A stretch of 55,361 bases of DNA from an uncultured Pelagibacteraceae bacterium (GTDB lineage Bacteria > Pseudomonadota > Alphaproteobacteria > Pelagibacterales > AG-422-B15): contig CACHYW010000004.1 of the NCBI GenBank assembly GCA_902584215.1, positions 1 to 55,361 of the forward strand. Reading direction: 5' to 3'. Shown in pieces: positions 35,706 to 44,892 of the stretch (positions are counted from its first letter, which is position 1; each line of letters opens with the position of its first letter). The position numbers and the translations under genes were made by a program. Under the pieces are notes generated by a model. That model saw only the letters and a list, made by a program, of their open reading frames with translations, did not search any database and was not told where the DNA came from.

Positions 35706-35717
35706 ATAATTAATTTT

Positions 35718-36620
35718 TTATTCTGATAGCTTTTTAAATATATGAGCAGTGTGTTCCGCACCACTTCTTAGAGCTTTACCATTTGACATATCTGAAGCTT
35801 CCGACCATTTTTCAGCAAGCATATCAGCATTTAGATCATCCCCTTTAAGAGCAATTCCTTCAGAATGTACTATTTCAGCCATTGCAAATACACCTGCTCC
35901 GGCAGAAATCATTACACCATCAGGCGCATTTTCAGATGCCATAAATATAACCGCTGGAGATACAGACTCGGGTTTAAGGCTGTCAAATACTGCGTCAGGC
36001 ATTCCAAGATTCTCTGTCATTCTTGTTGCTGCGACAGGTACGAGAGAGTTAACCTTGATGTTATTCTTTTGTCCTTCAATTCTAAGAGTATTCATTAAGC
36101 CAACAACTCCCATTTTAGCTGATCCATAGTTAGACTGTCCAAAATTACCAAATATTCCTGACGAAGAAGATGTCATTATTATTCGACCATATTTTTGCTC
36201 AACCATAATTGGCCATACCGCCTTACTACAATAGACAGACCCCATCATATGCACATCAACAACAAATTCAAAATCATCCAAAGTTACTTTCGCAAAAGAT
36301 TTGTCTCTCAAGACACCAGCATTGTTTACGAGAATATCAATTCTACCGTAAGCTGCCATTGCATCATCTACAAGTTTTTTTACACCAGCTTTATCAGTTA
36401 CACTTGATCCATTTGAAATGGCATCACCACCCAAAGCTTTAATTTCATCGACAACCTTATCAGCCGCTTCACTTGATCCACCTGATCCATCTACAGCACC
36501 ACCCAAATCATTAACAATAACTTTTGCACCTCTCTCAGCAAATTGAAGCGCATGGCATCTACCTAATCCTCCACCAGCACCAGTTACTATTGCTACTTTA
36601 TCTTTAAAACTTATTGTCAT
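35718..36620 (-). CDS. SDR, HSD17B4-like 3-hydroxyacyl-CoA dehydrogenase
   Basis: Short-chain dehydrogenase of 300 residues resembling the N-terminal dehydrogenase domain of peroxisomal multifunctional enzyme type 2. Motifs: cofactor loop TGAGGGLGRCHA, VNDLGGAVDGSG (a mark of this subgroup), NNAGVLRDKSF and the catalytic NYGSAKMG with Tyr165 and Lys169. Expected role: NAD-dependent oxidation of a 3-hydroxyacyl-CoA, possibly bulky or branched. The hydratase and sterol-carrier domains of the animal enzyme are absent. It converges with dehydrogenase pair 2 (12-base gap), so the two may serve one pathway though they are not co-transcribed. Confidence 0.9.
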   Translation of the reverse strand: MTISFKDKVAIVTGAGGGLGRCHALQFAERGAKVIVNDLGGAVDGSGGSSEAADKVVDEIKALGGDAISNGSSVTDKAGVKKLVDDAMAAYGRIDILVNNAGVLRDKSFAKVTLDDFEFVVDVHMMGSVYCSKAVWPIMVEQKYGRIIMTSSSSGIFGNFGQSNYGSAKMGVVGLMNTLRIEGQKNNIKVNSLVPVAATRMTENLGMPDAVFDSLKPESVSPAVIFMASENAPDGVMISAGAGVFAMAEIVHSEGIALKGDDLNADMLAEKWSEASDMSNGKALRSGAEHTAHIFKKLSE

Positions 36621-36629
36621 TTTTAACTC

Positions 36630-37289
36630 CTATGTGATCAAATCTTTTAATTGAGTAAAATTATTTATCACCATATCAGCCTCTTTGTAAATATTTTTAT
36701 TATCTGTATACCCATACTCAACTAGAACAACAGGCATATTTGCATTGTGTCCTGCATTTAAATCTGTTGCACTATCTCCAACCATTATTGAATCAGACTG
36801 ATTAATTTTTAGGTGGTTACAGATTTTAACTAAAGGAAGGGGATCGGGTTTACTTTTAATATACGTATCTCCTCCAGCTAAGAAATCAAAGTACTTTAAT
36901 ACATCTAACTTCTCTAAAAGCATAATACTTAATTTTTCCATTTTGTTTGTGCACACTGCCAATTTAATTTCTCTAGATTTAAGAAACTCTAACACTTCTC
37001 TTACATTATTAAAAAGTATGCTGTCATCATCAATATTATGGGTATAATGAAGTAAAAATATTTTTAACATTTCATTTAACTTCGAATCATCGTGTTCAAT
37101 ATTTTTTGAAACAGCAGTTCGTCTTATCAATTCACGCGCGCCATAGCCCACCAGATTTCTTATTTCCTCAAGTGAGACTAAAGGATAGTCGAGTTCAGAG
37201 AGCATATAGTTAAGAGAATTTTTAAAGTCTGGAGCTGTATCTACAAGCGTGCCATCGAGATCAAAAATAAATAATTTTTTGTTTTTCAT
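36630..37289 (-). CDS. gph: Phosphoglycolate phosphatase-like HAD hydrolase
   Basis: HAD-superfamily phosphatase of 219 residues. Motif I FDLDGTLVDTAPDF supplies the nucleophile Asp9 and the acid Asp11. Motif II is VCTNK, motif III KPDPLPL and motif IV VGDSATDLNAGHNA. The cap insert after motif I is of the Gph type. Removes phosphate from 2-phosphoglycolate arising from DNA repair or oxygenase reactions; HAD specificities are broad, so the exact substrate is inferred. It is divergent from glmU across 80 bases and 9 bases upstream of the SDR gene. Confidence 0.88.
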   Translation of the reverse strand: MKNKKLFIFDLDGTLVDTAPDFKNSLNYMLSELDYPLVSLEEIRNLVGYGARELIRRTAVSKNIEHDDSKLNEMLKIFLLHYTHNIDDDSILFNNVREVLEFLKSREIKLAVCTNKMEKLSIMLLEKLDVLKYFDFLAGGDTYIKSKPDPLPLVKICNHLKINQSDSIMVGDSATDLNAGHNANMPVVLVEYGYTDNKNIYKEADMVINNFTQLKDLIT

Positions 37290-37369
37290 AGTTAAATTAA
37301 AGTAAGCCTTTGAAATAAATCTTTACGATACAATTAATAACATATTGTTTATTTTTCAGTCAAAATCCA

Positions 37370-38674
37370 ATGAATAATTTAGAAATTATAATACTTGCGG
37401 CTGGGAAGGGAACTAGAATGAAATCTAGTATCCCAAAAGTATTGCATCATTTGGGGGGAAAGCCAGTAGTTGAACATGTTTTAAATACCGCACGATCTTT
37501 AAAGCCAAAGAAAATTCATTTAGTACTTAATAAAGAAATAAAAAATGAATTTGATCACTTAAAAAATAAAATAAACTTAATAATACAGAAAAAACAATTA
37601 GGAACTGGCGATGCGATCAACGCAGCCATAAGAAGTCTTCAAAAAAATTCTAATATTCTTGTCCTTTATGGAGATGTTCCACTCATACATTCATCCACTT
37701 TAAAAAAAATAATTAAGTTCAAAAAAAATGAAATCAATATTCTTTGTTTTAATAAAGAAGAGCAAAATAATTATGGAAAAGTTATATTGGGAACTAATGG
37801 TTTTGTTAACGAGATAATTGAACAAAAAGAGCTTAAAAGAAAAGAGAACTTTTACCTGTGCAATTCTGGTATTTTTTCAATTCACTCAAAACTTCTTACA
37901 AAATTAATACCAAAAATAAATAATAAAAATATGAAGAAAGAATATTATTTAACAGATATCTTCAAAATGGCATCAAATAGTGATATCAAAATTAAGTCAG
38001 TTGTTACATCTGAGAAAGAAGTGCAGGGTATCAATGATAAAAAGGATTTAGCCATGGCAGAAAATGAATTTCAAGAAAATTTAAGAGTTAAACATCTTAA
38101 AGCTGGCGTAACAATGCATGACCCTAGTACTGTATATTTTTCGGAAGACACAAAAATAGGAAAAGATGTAACTATTCATCCTTTTGTTGTGATTGGTAAA
38201 AATGTAAAAATTTTAAATGGTGCTGAAATTTATTCTTTTTCACATTTAGAAGACTGTAGGATCGGAAGGAAAACTAGCATAGGACCTTACGCCCGTATAA
38301 GGCCAGGTACACAGATTAATGAGCAGGCAAAAATTGGAAATTTTGTTGAAGTTAAGAATTCAACAATTGACACAAATTCAAAAATTAATCACCTATCTTA
38401 TGTTGGAGACTCAATAATTGGAAAAAATGTTAATGTTGGAGCAGGAACAATAACATGTAATTACGATGGAAAAGCAAAATATAAAACAGTTATTAAAGAC
38501 AATGCCTTTATAGGATCAAACTCATCACTTGTTGCACCATTAGAAGTTGGCAAAAATGCATATATTGGCTCTGGCTCAACAATAACAAAGAAAGTTAAAC
38601 AAGATAGCTTGGCTGTTGAAAGATCTGTCCAAATGGAAGTAAAAAATTGGGCTAAGAGGAAAAATAAAAAGTAA
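37370..38674 (+). CDS. glmU: Bifunctional N-acetylglucosamine-1-phosphate uridyltransferase / glucosamine-1-phosphate acetyltransferase
   Basis: Makes UDP-GlcNAc for peptidoglycan and lipid A. The N-terminal uridyltransferase domain (about residues 1-225) has LAAGKGTRMKSSIPKVLH, QLGTGDAI and YGDVPL. The C-terminal acetyltransferase domain is a left-handed beta-helix with many hexapeptide repeats. It carries GPYARIRPGT, NFVEVKNSTI, LSYVGDSIIG and GAGTITCNYDG. At 434 residues it is slightly shorter than the E. coli enzyme (456). It is 4 bases upstream of glmS, the enzyme that starts the same pathway. Confidence 0.95.
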   Translation: MNNLEIIILAAGKGTRMKSSIPKVLHHLGGKPVVEHVLNTARSLKPKKIHLVLNKEIKNEFDHLKNKINLIIQKKQLGTGDAINAAIRSLQKNSNILVLYGDVPLIHSSTLKKIIKFKKNEINILCFNKEEQNNYGKVILGTNGFVNEIIEQKELKRKENFYLCNSGIFSIHSKLLTKLIPKINNKNMKKEYYLTDIFKMASNSDIKIKSVVTSEKEVQGINDKKDLAMAENEFQENLRVKHLKAGVTMHDPSTVYFSEDTKIGKDVTIHPFVVIGKNVKILNGAEIYSFSHLEDCRIGRKTSIGPYARIRPGTQINEQAKIGNFVEVKNSTIDTNSKINHLSYVGDSIIGKNVNVGAGTITCNYDGKAKYKTVIKDNAFIGSNSSLVAPLEVGKNAYIGSGSTITKKVKQDSLAVERSVQMEVKNWAKRKNKK

Positions 38675-38678
38675 TTAT

Positions 38679-40502
38679 ATGTGTGGAATAGTAGGTATTA
38701 CTGCAAATGACTCTGTTTCTTCAAACATAATTGGAGCCCTGAAGAAACTTGAGTACCGAGGTTATGATTCAGCAGGGATAGCTATTAATACTGAAAACCA
38801 AATTCACCAAAAGAAAGCAAAAGGTAAGCTTGATAACTTAATACTATCCCTTCAAAAAGATGGTTTTGATGGAAAGGTTGGAATTGGCCACACGAGGTGG
38901 GCTACACATGGCGAGCCATCAGAAAGAAATGCCCATCCTCACTCATCACGAAAAGTCTCTCTCGTCCATAATGGAATTATTGAAAATGCATCTGAGCTTA
39001 AAAGTAGAGCAGAATTAAAAAACTATAACTTTGAGTCTGATACTGACTCTGAAGTTATAACAGCGCTGATTACTCATTATCTCAATCAAGGTCATGATCA
39101 TATGGAGTCGGTTAAACAAGCAATATCACTTTTGGAGGGTTCTTATGCGTTAGCTATCATCTTTAGTGACCTTAAGGATAAAATAATAGGTGCGAGGAAT
39201 GGAAGTCCTCTGGTAGCGGGAACCGATGGCAACTCCAGCTCATTAGGATCTGATTCAATAGCATTAAGCTCAATTGCAAAAAAAGTATGTTACTTAGAAG
39301 ATGGTGACATTGTTGTGCTAAGTAGAGAAAATGTTGAAATCTATAATTCATCAGGAGATAAAGCCAATAGAGAATTTGTTGATATTGGTATTATGGATAC
39401 AGAAGTCAGCAAGGGATCATACAATCATTTTATGGAAAAAGAGATTCATGAGCATCCTAAGGCTGTTGGCGAAACATTTAGACAATTCATTGATCATGAT
39501 CAGGGGATAATTTCAGTTGATGATATAGGACTAAATTTCAATGATATTTTAAAGATACATTTAATTGCTTGTGGCACAGCATATTACTCTTGCTTGGTTG
39601 CAAAATATTATTTTGAACAATATGCGAGACTACCCGTAGAGTGTGATATGGCATCTGAGTTTAGATACCGAGATCCTGTTCTTGATAATAAGGCATTATA
39701 TATATTTGTTTCTCAATCAGGTGAAACCGCAGATACAAAAGCGGCCTTAGACTACTGCAAAGATGCTAAGGTTAAAACACTCAGTATTGTAAATGTTATA
39801 AATAGCTCAATTGCAAGAGAAAGTGATTACTGTTTATATACGAAAGCGGGAGCAGAAATTGGTGTAGCTTCCACAAAAGCATTTACGGCACAATTGTCGG
39901 TGCTGTTATCAATGGCGCTGCATTGTGGTACCAAGAATAAGAATGTTACAATCGATAAGAATAAAGAGATTTGCAAAGAAATTATGCAGGCTCCACAAAT
40001 TCTAGAGAAGACAATTAAAAGATCTTATGAATTAAAAGAAACGGCAAAAGCCATCATAGACTCAAAAGGTGTAATGTATTTAGGAAGAGGAACAGCTTTT
40101 CCTCTCGCCTTAGAAGGTGCGCTAAAATTCAAAGAAATCTCTTATATACATGCGGAAGGTTATCCAGCTGGCGAAATGAAACACGGTCCACTTGCCTTGA
40201 TTGAAAAAGATTTGCCAGTAGTATGCATCGTTCCACCCGGTCCCTTATTTCATAAGACAGTCTCTAATATTCAGGAGGTCATTGCTCGAGGTGGTAGAAT
40301 ATTAATGATTACAGATGATGAAAGCCTTGAGTCCAGCTCTGAAAACATATGGAAGATTTTTAGATTACCAAAAACACCTAAATCGATTGAAGCTATTATA
40401 TATTCTGTACCAATACACATGTTGGCATATTATACAGCTGTTGAACTAGGCAATGATGTAGACCAACCCCGCAATCTTGCTAAATCAGTTACAGTTGAAT
40501 AG
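38679..40502 (+). CDS. glmS: Glutamine-fructose-6-phosphate aminotransferase (isomerizing)
   Basis: Makes glucosamine 6-phosphate from fructose 6-phosphate and glutamine. The class II glutaminase domain starts at MCGIVGI, so Cys2 becomes the nucleophile after Met removal. GHTRWATHG, NGIIENA and SDTDSEVI follow. Two SIS sugar-isomerase domains come next, with CGTAYYSC, SQSGETADT and ASTKAFTAQL in the first and LGRGTAFPLALEGALKFKE in the second. The C-terminus DQPRNLAKSVTVE is the family hallmark. Length (607) is normal. Confidence 0.97.
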   Translation: MCGIVGITANDSVSSNIIGALKKLEYRGYDSAGIAINTENQIHQKKAKGKLDNLILSLQKDGFDGKVGIGHTRWATHGEPSERNAHPHSSRKVSLVHNGIIENASELKSRAELKNYNFESDTDSEVITALITHYLNQGHDHMESVKQAISLLEGSYALAIIFSDLKDKIIGARNGSPLVAGTDGNSSSLGSDSIALSSIAKKVCYLEDGDIVVLSRENVEIYNSSGDKANREFVDIGIMDTEVSKGSYNHFMEKEIHEHPKAVGETFRQFIDHDQGIISVDDIGLNFNDILKIHLIACGTAYYSCLVAKYYFEQYARLPVECDMASEFRYRDPVLDNKALYIFVSQSGETADTKAALDYCKDAKVKTLSIVNVINSSIARESDYCLYTKAGAEIGVASTKAFTAQLSVLLSMALHCGTKNKNVTIDKNKEICKEIMQAPQILEKTIKRSYELKETAKAIIDSKGVMYLGRGTAFPLALEGALKFKEISYIHAEGYPAGEMKHGPLALIEKDLPVVCIVPPGPLFHKTVSNIQEVIARGGRILMITDDESLESSSENIWKIFRLPKTPKSIEAIIYSVPIHMLAYYTAVELGNDVDQPRNLAKSVTVE

Positions 40503-40520
40503 TTAATTAATTAAATATTA

Positions 40521-41045
40521 ATGAGCGAGTTTAAAAATTTAATAGTACTTGGACCATTCATATACGCTATCCATCACTTTGAAGAACATATTATTTTTAA
40601 TTTTAGGGAATGGAGAATAAAATATTTTTCTGACAATAATTCAATCCCAACCGAAGTCATCTTAATTATATTGTCATGCTTATTGTTACTTTTTATTTTT
40701 TTTCACCTAATTAAAAAAAATCGAGCAAGTGCACATCTTGTGCTATTTTTTTTAATGACTACCCAAGTTGTAAATGCTTTTTTTCATGTATTCTTTAGTT
40801 TTTATTACAACGATTTTAGTCCAGGAACAATTACGGGCATTATTCTCTATTTACCAATAAATATTTTGATTATTTCTGCTGCATTCAAAGAGAGTTTTCT
40901 TAAAAGTCATATTGAATTAGCAATGATTGGACTAATCGGAATTGCAACCTTCACTCTATTTGAATTATTTGGCCCAATTGTTATTGGCCTATCAATAATA
41001 GTCTCTTTTTTATACTATACGTTTTTTAAAAATAAATTAATATAA
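40521..41045 (+). CDS. HXXEE-domain membrane protein
   Basis: Membrane protein of 174 residues with about five hydrophobic segments. The N-terminal IHHFEEHIIFNFREW contains the HXXEE motif that names the family. A second conserved-looking spot, NAFFHVFFSFYYNDFSPGTITG, lies near residue 90. The His and Glu residues on predicted membrane segments could bind a metal, but the family has no established function. It follows glmS by 18 bases and precedes the crotonase by 5, probably in one transcript. Confidence 0.78.
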   Translation: MSEFKNLIVLGPFIYAIHHFEEHIIFNFREWRIKYFSDNNSIPTEVILIILSCLLLLFIFFHLIKKNRASAHLVLFFLMTTQVVNAFFHVFFSFYYNDFSPGTITGIILYLPINILIISAAFKESFLKSHIELAMIGLIGIATFTLFELFGPIVIGLSIIVSFLYYTFFKNKLI

Positions 41046-41050
41046 GTTCC

Positions 41051-41734
41051 ATGACAGTAACTCTCAAAACAGAAGCTGATGTATCAATCATTCATATGGA
41101 TGATGGTAAAGTAAATGTTTTTTCACCAGAGATGATTCAGAATTTTGAAAAAATTATGGATCAAATACCAACTAATAAGGGTTCAGTTTTAATTACAGGA
41201 AGACCTGGTATGTTTTCAGCTGGATTTGATTTAAAGGTTATGATGTCTAGTCCTGAAAATGCTGCCGCCATGGTAAAATCTGGCTTCTTAATGTTGAAAA
41301 GAGTTTTCTCATTTCCTCGTCCTGTAGTTGCTGCATGTAGTGGACACGCTATTGCCCTCGGGGCTTTTCTTTTATGCAGCAGTGATTACCGTGTTGGCTG
41401 TGAAGGTGACTTCAAGGTTGGGGCAAATGAATTAAGAAACAATATGATTGTGCCAACACCTATTTTAGAAATTGCAAAATTTAAATTAACAAAATCACAC
41501 AAGCAAAGGGCACTTCTTAATGCTGAAATGTATTCAATAAAAGATTCTGTTGAACCAGGATATATTGATGAAGTTGCAAGTCCTGAAAGTTTTTATGATG
41601 TCGCACTAGCTAAAGCTAAAGATTTAGCAACTTTGGCACATCCTCAATATGATCAAACTAAGAAACTTGATCAGGAAGACGTGTTGCCTAAAATTAGCAA
41701 AGGTATAGAACAAATCACCTCACCTGTTGGGTAA
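41051..41734 (+). CDS. Crotonase-family enoyl-CoA hydratase/isomerase
   Basis: Crotonase-fold protein of 227 residues. The first oxyanion-hole segment is FSAGFDLKVM, the second is GHAIALGAFLL, followed by CSSDYRVGCEGDFKVGANE. It is shorter than typical enoyl-CoA hydratase (about 260), with a short C-terminal helical part. Of the two Glu residues used by hydratases, only one region (GANELRN) offers a candidate, so isomerase or another crotonase activity is possible. It may serve the beta-oxidation enzymes elsewhere in the window. Confidence 0.85.
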   Translation: MTVTLKTEADVSIIHMDDGKVNVFSPEMIQNFEKIMDQIPTNKGSVLITGRPGMFSAGFDLKVMMSSPENAAAMVKSGFLMLKRVFSFPRPVVAACSGHAIALGAFLLCSSDYRVGCEGDFKVGANELRNNMIVPTPILEIAKFKLTKSHKQRALLNAEMYSIKDSVEPGYIDEVASPESFYDVALAKAKDLATLAHPQYDQTKKLDQEDVLPKISKGIEQITSPVG

Positions 41735-41792
41735 ATCAAATTTATCTAATAAAATCAATATATTTAGCTAAGACTCTAGTAATTTAGATTAT

Positions 41793-41820
41793 TTGGTACT
41801 ATAAGGCTGAAAAATATAGA
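41793..41820 (+). promoter_or_regulatory. Possible promoter of the DAHP synthase gene
   Basis: TTGGTA (41793-41798), 16-base spacer, TATAGA (41815-41820), within the 96-base gap between the crotonase and DAHP synthase genes. The implied start near 41827 would leave a leader of only a few bases before the ATG at 41831. The rest of the gap shows nothing else I can name. Confidence 0.35.
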
Positions 41821-41830
41821 GTTTTTAAAA

Positions 41831-43210
41831 ATGAGTAAATGGACGATAAATAGTTGGAGAGGACATAAGGCAAAACATATTCCTGAATACCCCAACAAAT
41901 CAGAGTTAGAAAAAACCGAAAGCCAACTTAAAACATATCCACCTCTAGTTTTTGCAGGGGAAGCAAGAGATTTAAAAAGACATCTTGCTAAAGTCTCAGA
42001 AGGAAAGGCGTTTCTATTACAAGGTGGAGATTGTGCAGAAAGTTTTGACGACTTCAATGCTGATTACATAAGAGATACTTTCAAAGTTCTTTTACAAATG
42101 TCAGTGACACTTACAGCAGCAGGCAATTGTCCAGTTGTTAAAGTTGGAAGAATGGCAGGACAATTTGCTAAACCAAGAAGTTCACCTAAAGAAGAAATTG
42201 ATGGAGTTGAGTTAGAAAGTTATAAAGGCGATATCATTAATGATATGGAGTTTACTGAGTCTTCAAGAGTGCCTGATCCTCAAAGAATGATCAGAGCATA
42301 CACTCAATCAGCAGCAACTCTCAATTTATTAAGAGCATTTGCAAAGGGTGGTTTTTCTGACCTTAATAAAGTTCACCAATGGAACATGGGTTTTGTTGAT
42401 GAGAGTCCTCAAGGAAAAAAATTCAGAGATTTAGCTGACAAAATATCAGATACACTATCTTTTATGGATGCCATTGGTATCTCATCTGGCAATACGAAAA
42501 GATTAAGAAACGTTGATTTTTTTACAAGTCATGAAGCACTCCTTTTACCATATGAGGAATGTTTAACACGTACAGATAGTACGACTGGTGAAGTCTACGA
42601 TACATCCGCTCACATGGTGTGGATAGGTGACAGGACAAGACAACTTGATGGAGCCCACGTAGAATTTTGTAGGGGCATTAAAAATCCTATTGGAATTAAG
42701 TGTGGTCCAACTTTAGATCCCGATGAATTAAAGAAATTGATCGATGTTTTAAATCCCGAAAATGAAGCAGGTAAAATTACCCTCATTTGTAGATTTGGGG
42801 TTGATAATGTTGAAGAGAAGTTGCCCAAATTAATTGGCCCTTTTGCTAACTCAGATTACAACCTTGTTTGGTCATGTGACCCCATGCACGGTAATACTAT
42901 GAAAGCTAATTCTGGCTTTAAGACCAGACCTTTTGAGAGGGTTATTCAAGAAGTTGAGTCATTTTTTGATATACACCACTCTCTAGGAACATATCCTGGT
43001 GGAGTTCATTTGGAGATGACAGGGCAAAACGTGACTGAGTGCATTGGCGGTGCCCAAGCTATAAAAGATGAAGATTTATCTGCTAGATACCATACTCATT
43101 GTGACCCTAGACTTAACGCAAACCAGGCATTAGAACTTGCCTTCTTAATATCTGACAAGCTCAGAGAATCTCAAGAACCTCACAAGTCAAAAATTATAAT
43201 TGCCAAGTAA
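41831..43210 (+). CDS. aroG: 3-deoxy-7-phosphoheptulonate synthase, class II
   Basis: First step of the shikimate pathway: condenses phosphoenolpyruvate and erythrose 4-phosphate. The 459 residues match the class II (plant/mycobacterial-type) enzyme: [18 protein letters not shown] at the start, [13 protein letters not shown] with the metal-binding Cys, [49 protein letters not shown] and [17 protein letters not shown]. It is unrelated in sequence to the class I AroF/G/H of E. coli. The symbol follows common use for this class. Confidence 0.95.
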   Translation: MSKWTINSWRGHKAKHIPEYPNKSELEKTESQLKTYPPLVFAGEARDLKRHLAKVSEGKAFLLQGGDCAESFDDFNADYIRDTFKVLLQMSVTLTAAGNCPVVKVGRMAGQFAKPRSSPKEEIDGVELESYKGDIINDMEFTESSRVPDPQRMIRAYTQSAATLNLLRAFAKGGFSDLNKVHQWNMGFVDESPQGKKFRDLADKISDTLSFMDAIGISSGNTKRLRNVDFFTSHEALLLPYEECLTRTDSTTGEVYDTSAHMVWIGDRTRQLDGAHVEFCRGIKNPIGIKCGPTLDPDELKKLIDVLNPENEAGKITLICRFGVDNVEEKLPKLIGPFANSDYNLVWSCDPMHGNTMKANSGFKTRPFERVIQEVESFFDIHHSLGTYPGGVHLEMTGQNVTECIGGAQAIKDEDLSARYHTHCDPRLNANQALELAFLISDKLRESQEPHKSKIIIAK

Positions 43211-43238
43211 TTGCGACTAAATTAATTAGTTGTAATAT
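43211..43238 (+). promoter_or_regulatory. Possible promoter of the nadE group
   Basis: TTGCGA (43211-43216), 16-base spacer, TAATAT (43233-43238), in the 35-base gap before nadE. The expected start, about 7 bases on, falls at or next to the ATG (43246), which would make the mRNA leaderless. The spacer includes the inverted repeat ACTAA-ATTAA-TTAGT. Confidence 0.4.
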
Positions 43239-43245
43239 CAGTCAA

Positions 43246-44892
43246 ATGACAGAAAAAATTTCATTATTAGTAGTTCAATCAAACCCAGTTGTTGGGAATA
43301 TTGCATTCAACAAACAGATCGTTATTGACCACTTACAAAATAATAATTCTGATCTAATTTTATTTTCAGAGCTTATGTTAACTGGTTACCCGCCAGAGGA
43401 TTTAATTTTGAAGCCTGCTTTTATGAAAAAAGTTCATGAAGCTGTTGATGAAATTGTCAATTTATCAAAAGGGAAGCACCCAACTCTTGTACTTGGTACA
43501 CCTTGGTTAGATGAAAGTAATTTATTTAATGCTGCAGTAGTCATTCATGACGGAAAGATCTTACATAAACATTACAAGATGGCACTTCCAAACTATGGAG
43601 TATTTGATGAAAAGAGAATATTTTCAAATGGTGAAAAAGTAAGTGTTATAGATTTTAAAGGTATTAATCTGGGGATATTTATTTGTGAAGATATTTGGGT
43701 AAATCAAACCATCACTGAAATTGGTGAACAACAAATCGATCTTGCTGTTTCTCTCAATGCGTCTCCTTTTGATATTAATAAAATCAACGAAAGAGAAAAA
43801 AAAGCTATCGAATTTTCAAAATCTATCGCAGCACCTCTCATCTATGTTAATCAAGTAGGGGGTCAGGATGAAATAGTCTTTGATGGAAGCTCATTCCTGA
43901 ATGATCAAGAAAAAGTTATCTACAAACTTAAGCACTGTCAGTCAGAGTCTAAGGAATTTTTATTTGATGAAGACCATAAATTTTTAATAGAAGATACGTT
44001 TTCTGATCATACAGATATGAATGATGTCATTTACTCCAGTTTAATCTTGGGTCTAAGAGATTATGTTGAAAAGAATAATTTTCCAGGCGTTGTATTAGGA
44101 ATATCAGGAGGAATTGATAGTGCTTTTAGTGCAGCTGTTGCCACTGATGCACTTGGTCCTTCAAGAGTAAAAGGTATCTTAATGCCCTCAAAATATACGA
44201 GTATTGAGAGCAATACAGACGCATCAGAACTAGGCAACAATTTAGGCATTGAACTTATGAACATATCTATCAATGACATTGTCAATTCCTACGACAACAC
44301 ACTTAATGATCTTTTTTCTGGAACAGAAAAAGACATCACCGAGGAAAACATTCAATCGCGAACAAGAGGAGCGATTTTGATGGCCTATTCAAACAAATTT
44401 GGCTACATGGTTATCACCAATGGTAATAAATCTGAGGTATCTGTTGGCTATTCGACACTCTATGGAGATATGTGTGGAGGGTTCTCTGTTGTTAAAGACA
44501 TTTATAAAACTGACCTATTTAAATTGTCGGAATGGAGAAACAAAAATAAGCCCTCTTTATCGTTGCTCGATAAAAATGAGATTATACCAAATAACATTAT
44601 AACCAAGGAACCTACAGCTGAATTAAAAGAAGATCAGAAAGACAGTGACTCACTTCCACCTTATGATGTATTGGATAAAGTATTGTACCATCTTGTTGAA
44701 AAGGAAAGTTCAGTAAAAGAGATTGTAGATCAAGGATTTGATAAAGAATTAGTTAAAAGAATTCAAAATCTACTCTACAATTCGGAATATAAAAGAAGAC
44801 AAGCAGCGCCAGGCGTGAAGATTTCTGAAAGAAATTTTGGCTATGACAGAAGATATCCGATCACAAATGCATTTAGAGATATGGAAAATTAA
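43246..44892 (+). CDS. nadE: Glutamine-dependent NAD+ synthetase
   Basis: Last step of NAD synthesis: amidates nicotinic acid adenine dinucleotide, using ammonia from glutamine. The N-terminal nitrilase-fold glutaminase has the full triad: Glu42 in FSELMLTGYPPED, Lys111 in HYKMALPNYGVFDE and Cys147 in FICEDIW. The C-terminal synthetase has the PP-loop GISGGIDSAFS near residue 285, then SRTRGAILMAYSN and TNGNKSEVSVGY. At 548 residues it is the normal two-domain form. Its stop abuts the gltX start. Confidence 0.95.
   Translation: MTEKISLLVVQSNPVVGNIAFNKQIVIDHLQNNNSDLILFSELMLTGYPPEDLILKPAFMKKVHEAVDEIVNLSKGKHPTLVLGTPWLDESNLFNAAVVIHDGKILHKHYKMALPNYGVFDEKRIFSNGEKVSVIDFKGINLGIFICEDIWVNQTITEIGEQQIDLAVSLNASPFDINKINEREKKAIEFSKSIAAPLIYVNQVGGQDEIVFDGSSFLNDQEKVIYKLKHCQSESKEFLFDEDHKFLIEDTFSDHTDMNDVIYSSLILGLRDYVEKNNFPGVVLGISGGIDSAFSAAVATDALGPSRVKGILMPSKYTSIESNTDASELGNNLGIELMNISINDIVNSYDNTLNDLFSGTEKDITEENIQSRTRGAILMAYSNKFGYMVITNGNKSEVSVGYSTLYGDMCGGFSVVKDIYKTDLFKLSEWRNKNKPSLSLLDKNEIIPNNIITKEPTAELKEDQKDSDSLPPYDVLDKVLYHLVEKESSVKEIVDQGFDKELVKRIQNLLYNSEYKRRQAAPGVKISERNFGYDRRYPITNAFRDMEN

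Noticed and set aside
35749..36129. Rightward open frame of 126 codons opposite the SDR gene
   Set aside because: Shadow of a well-supported SDR; composition is that of an antisense frame.
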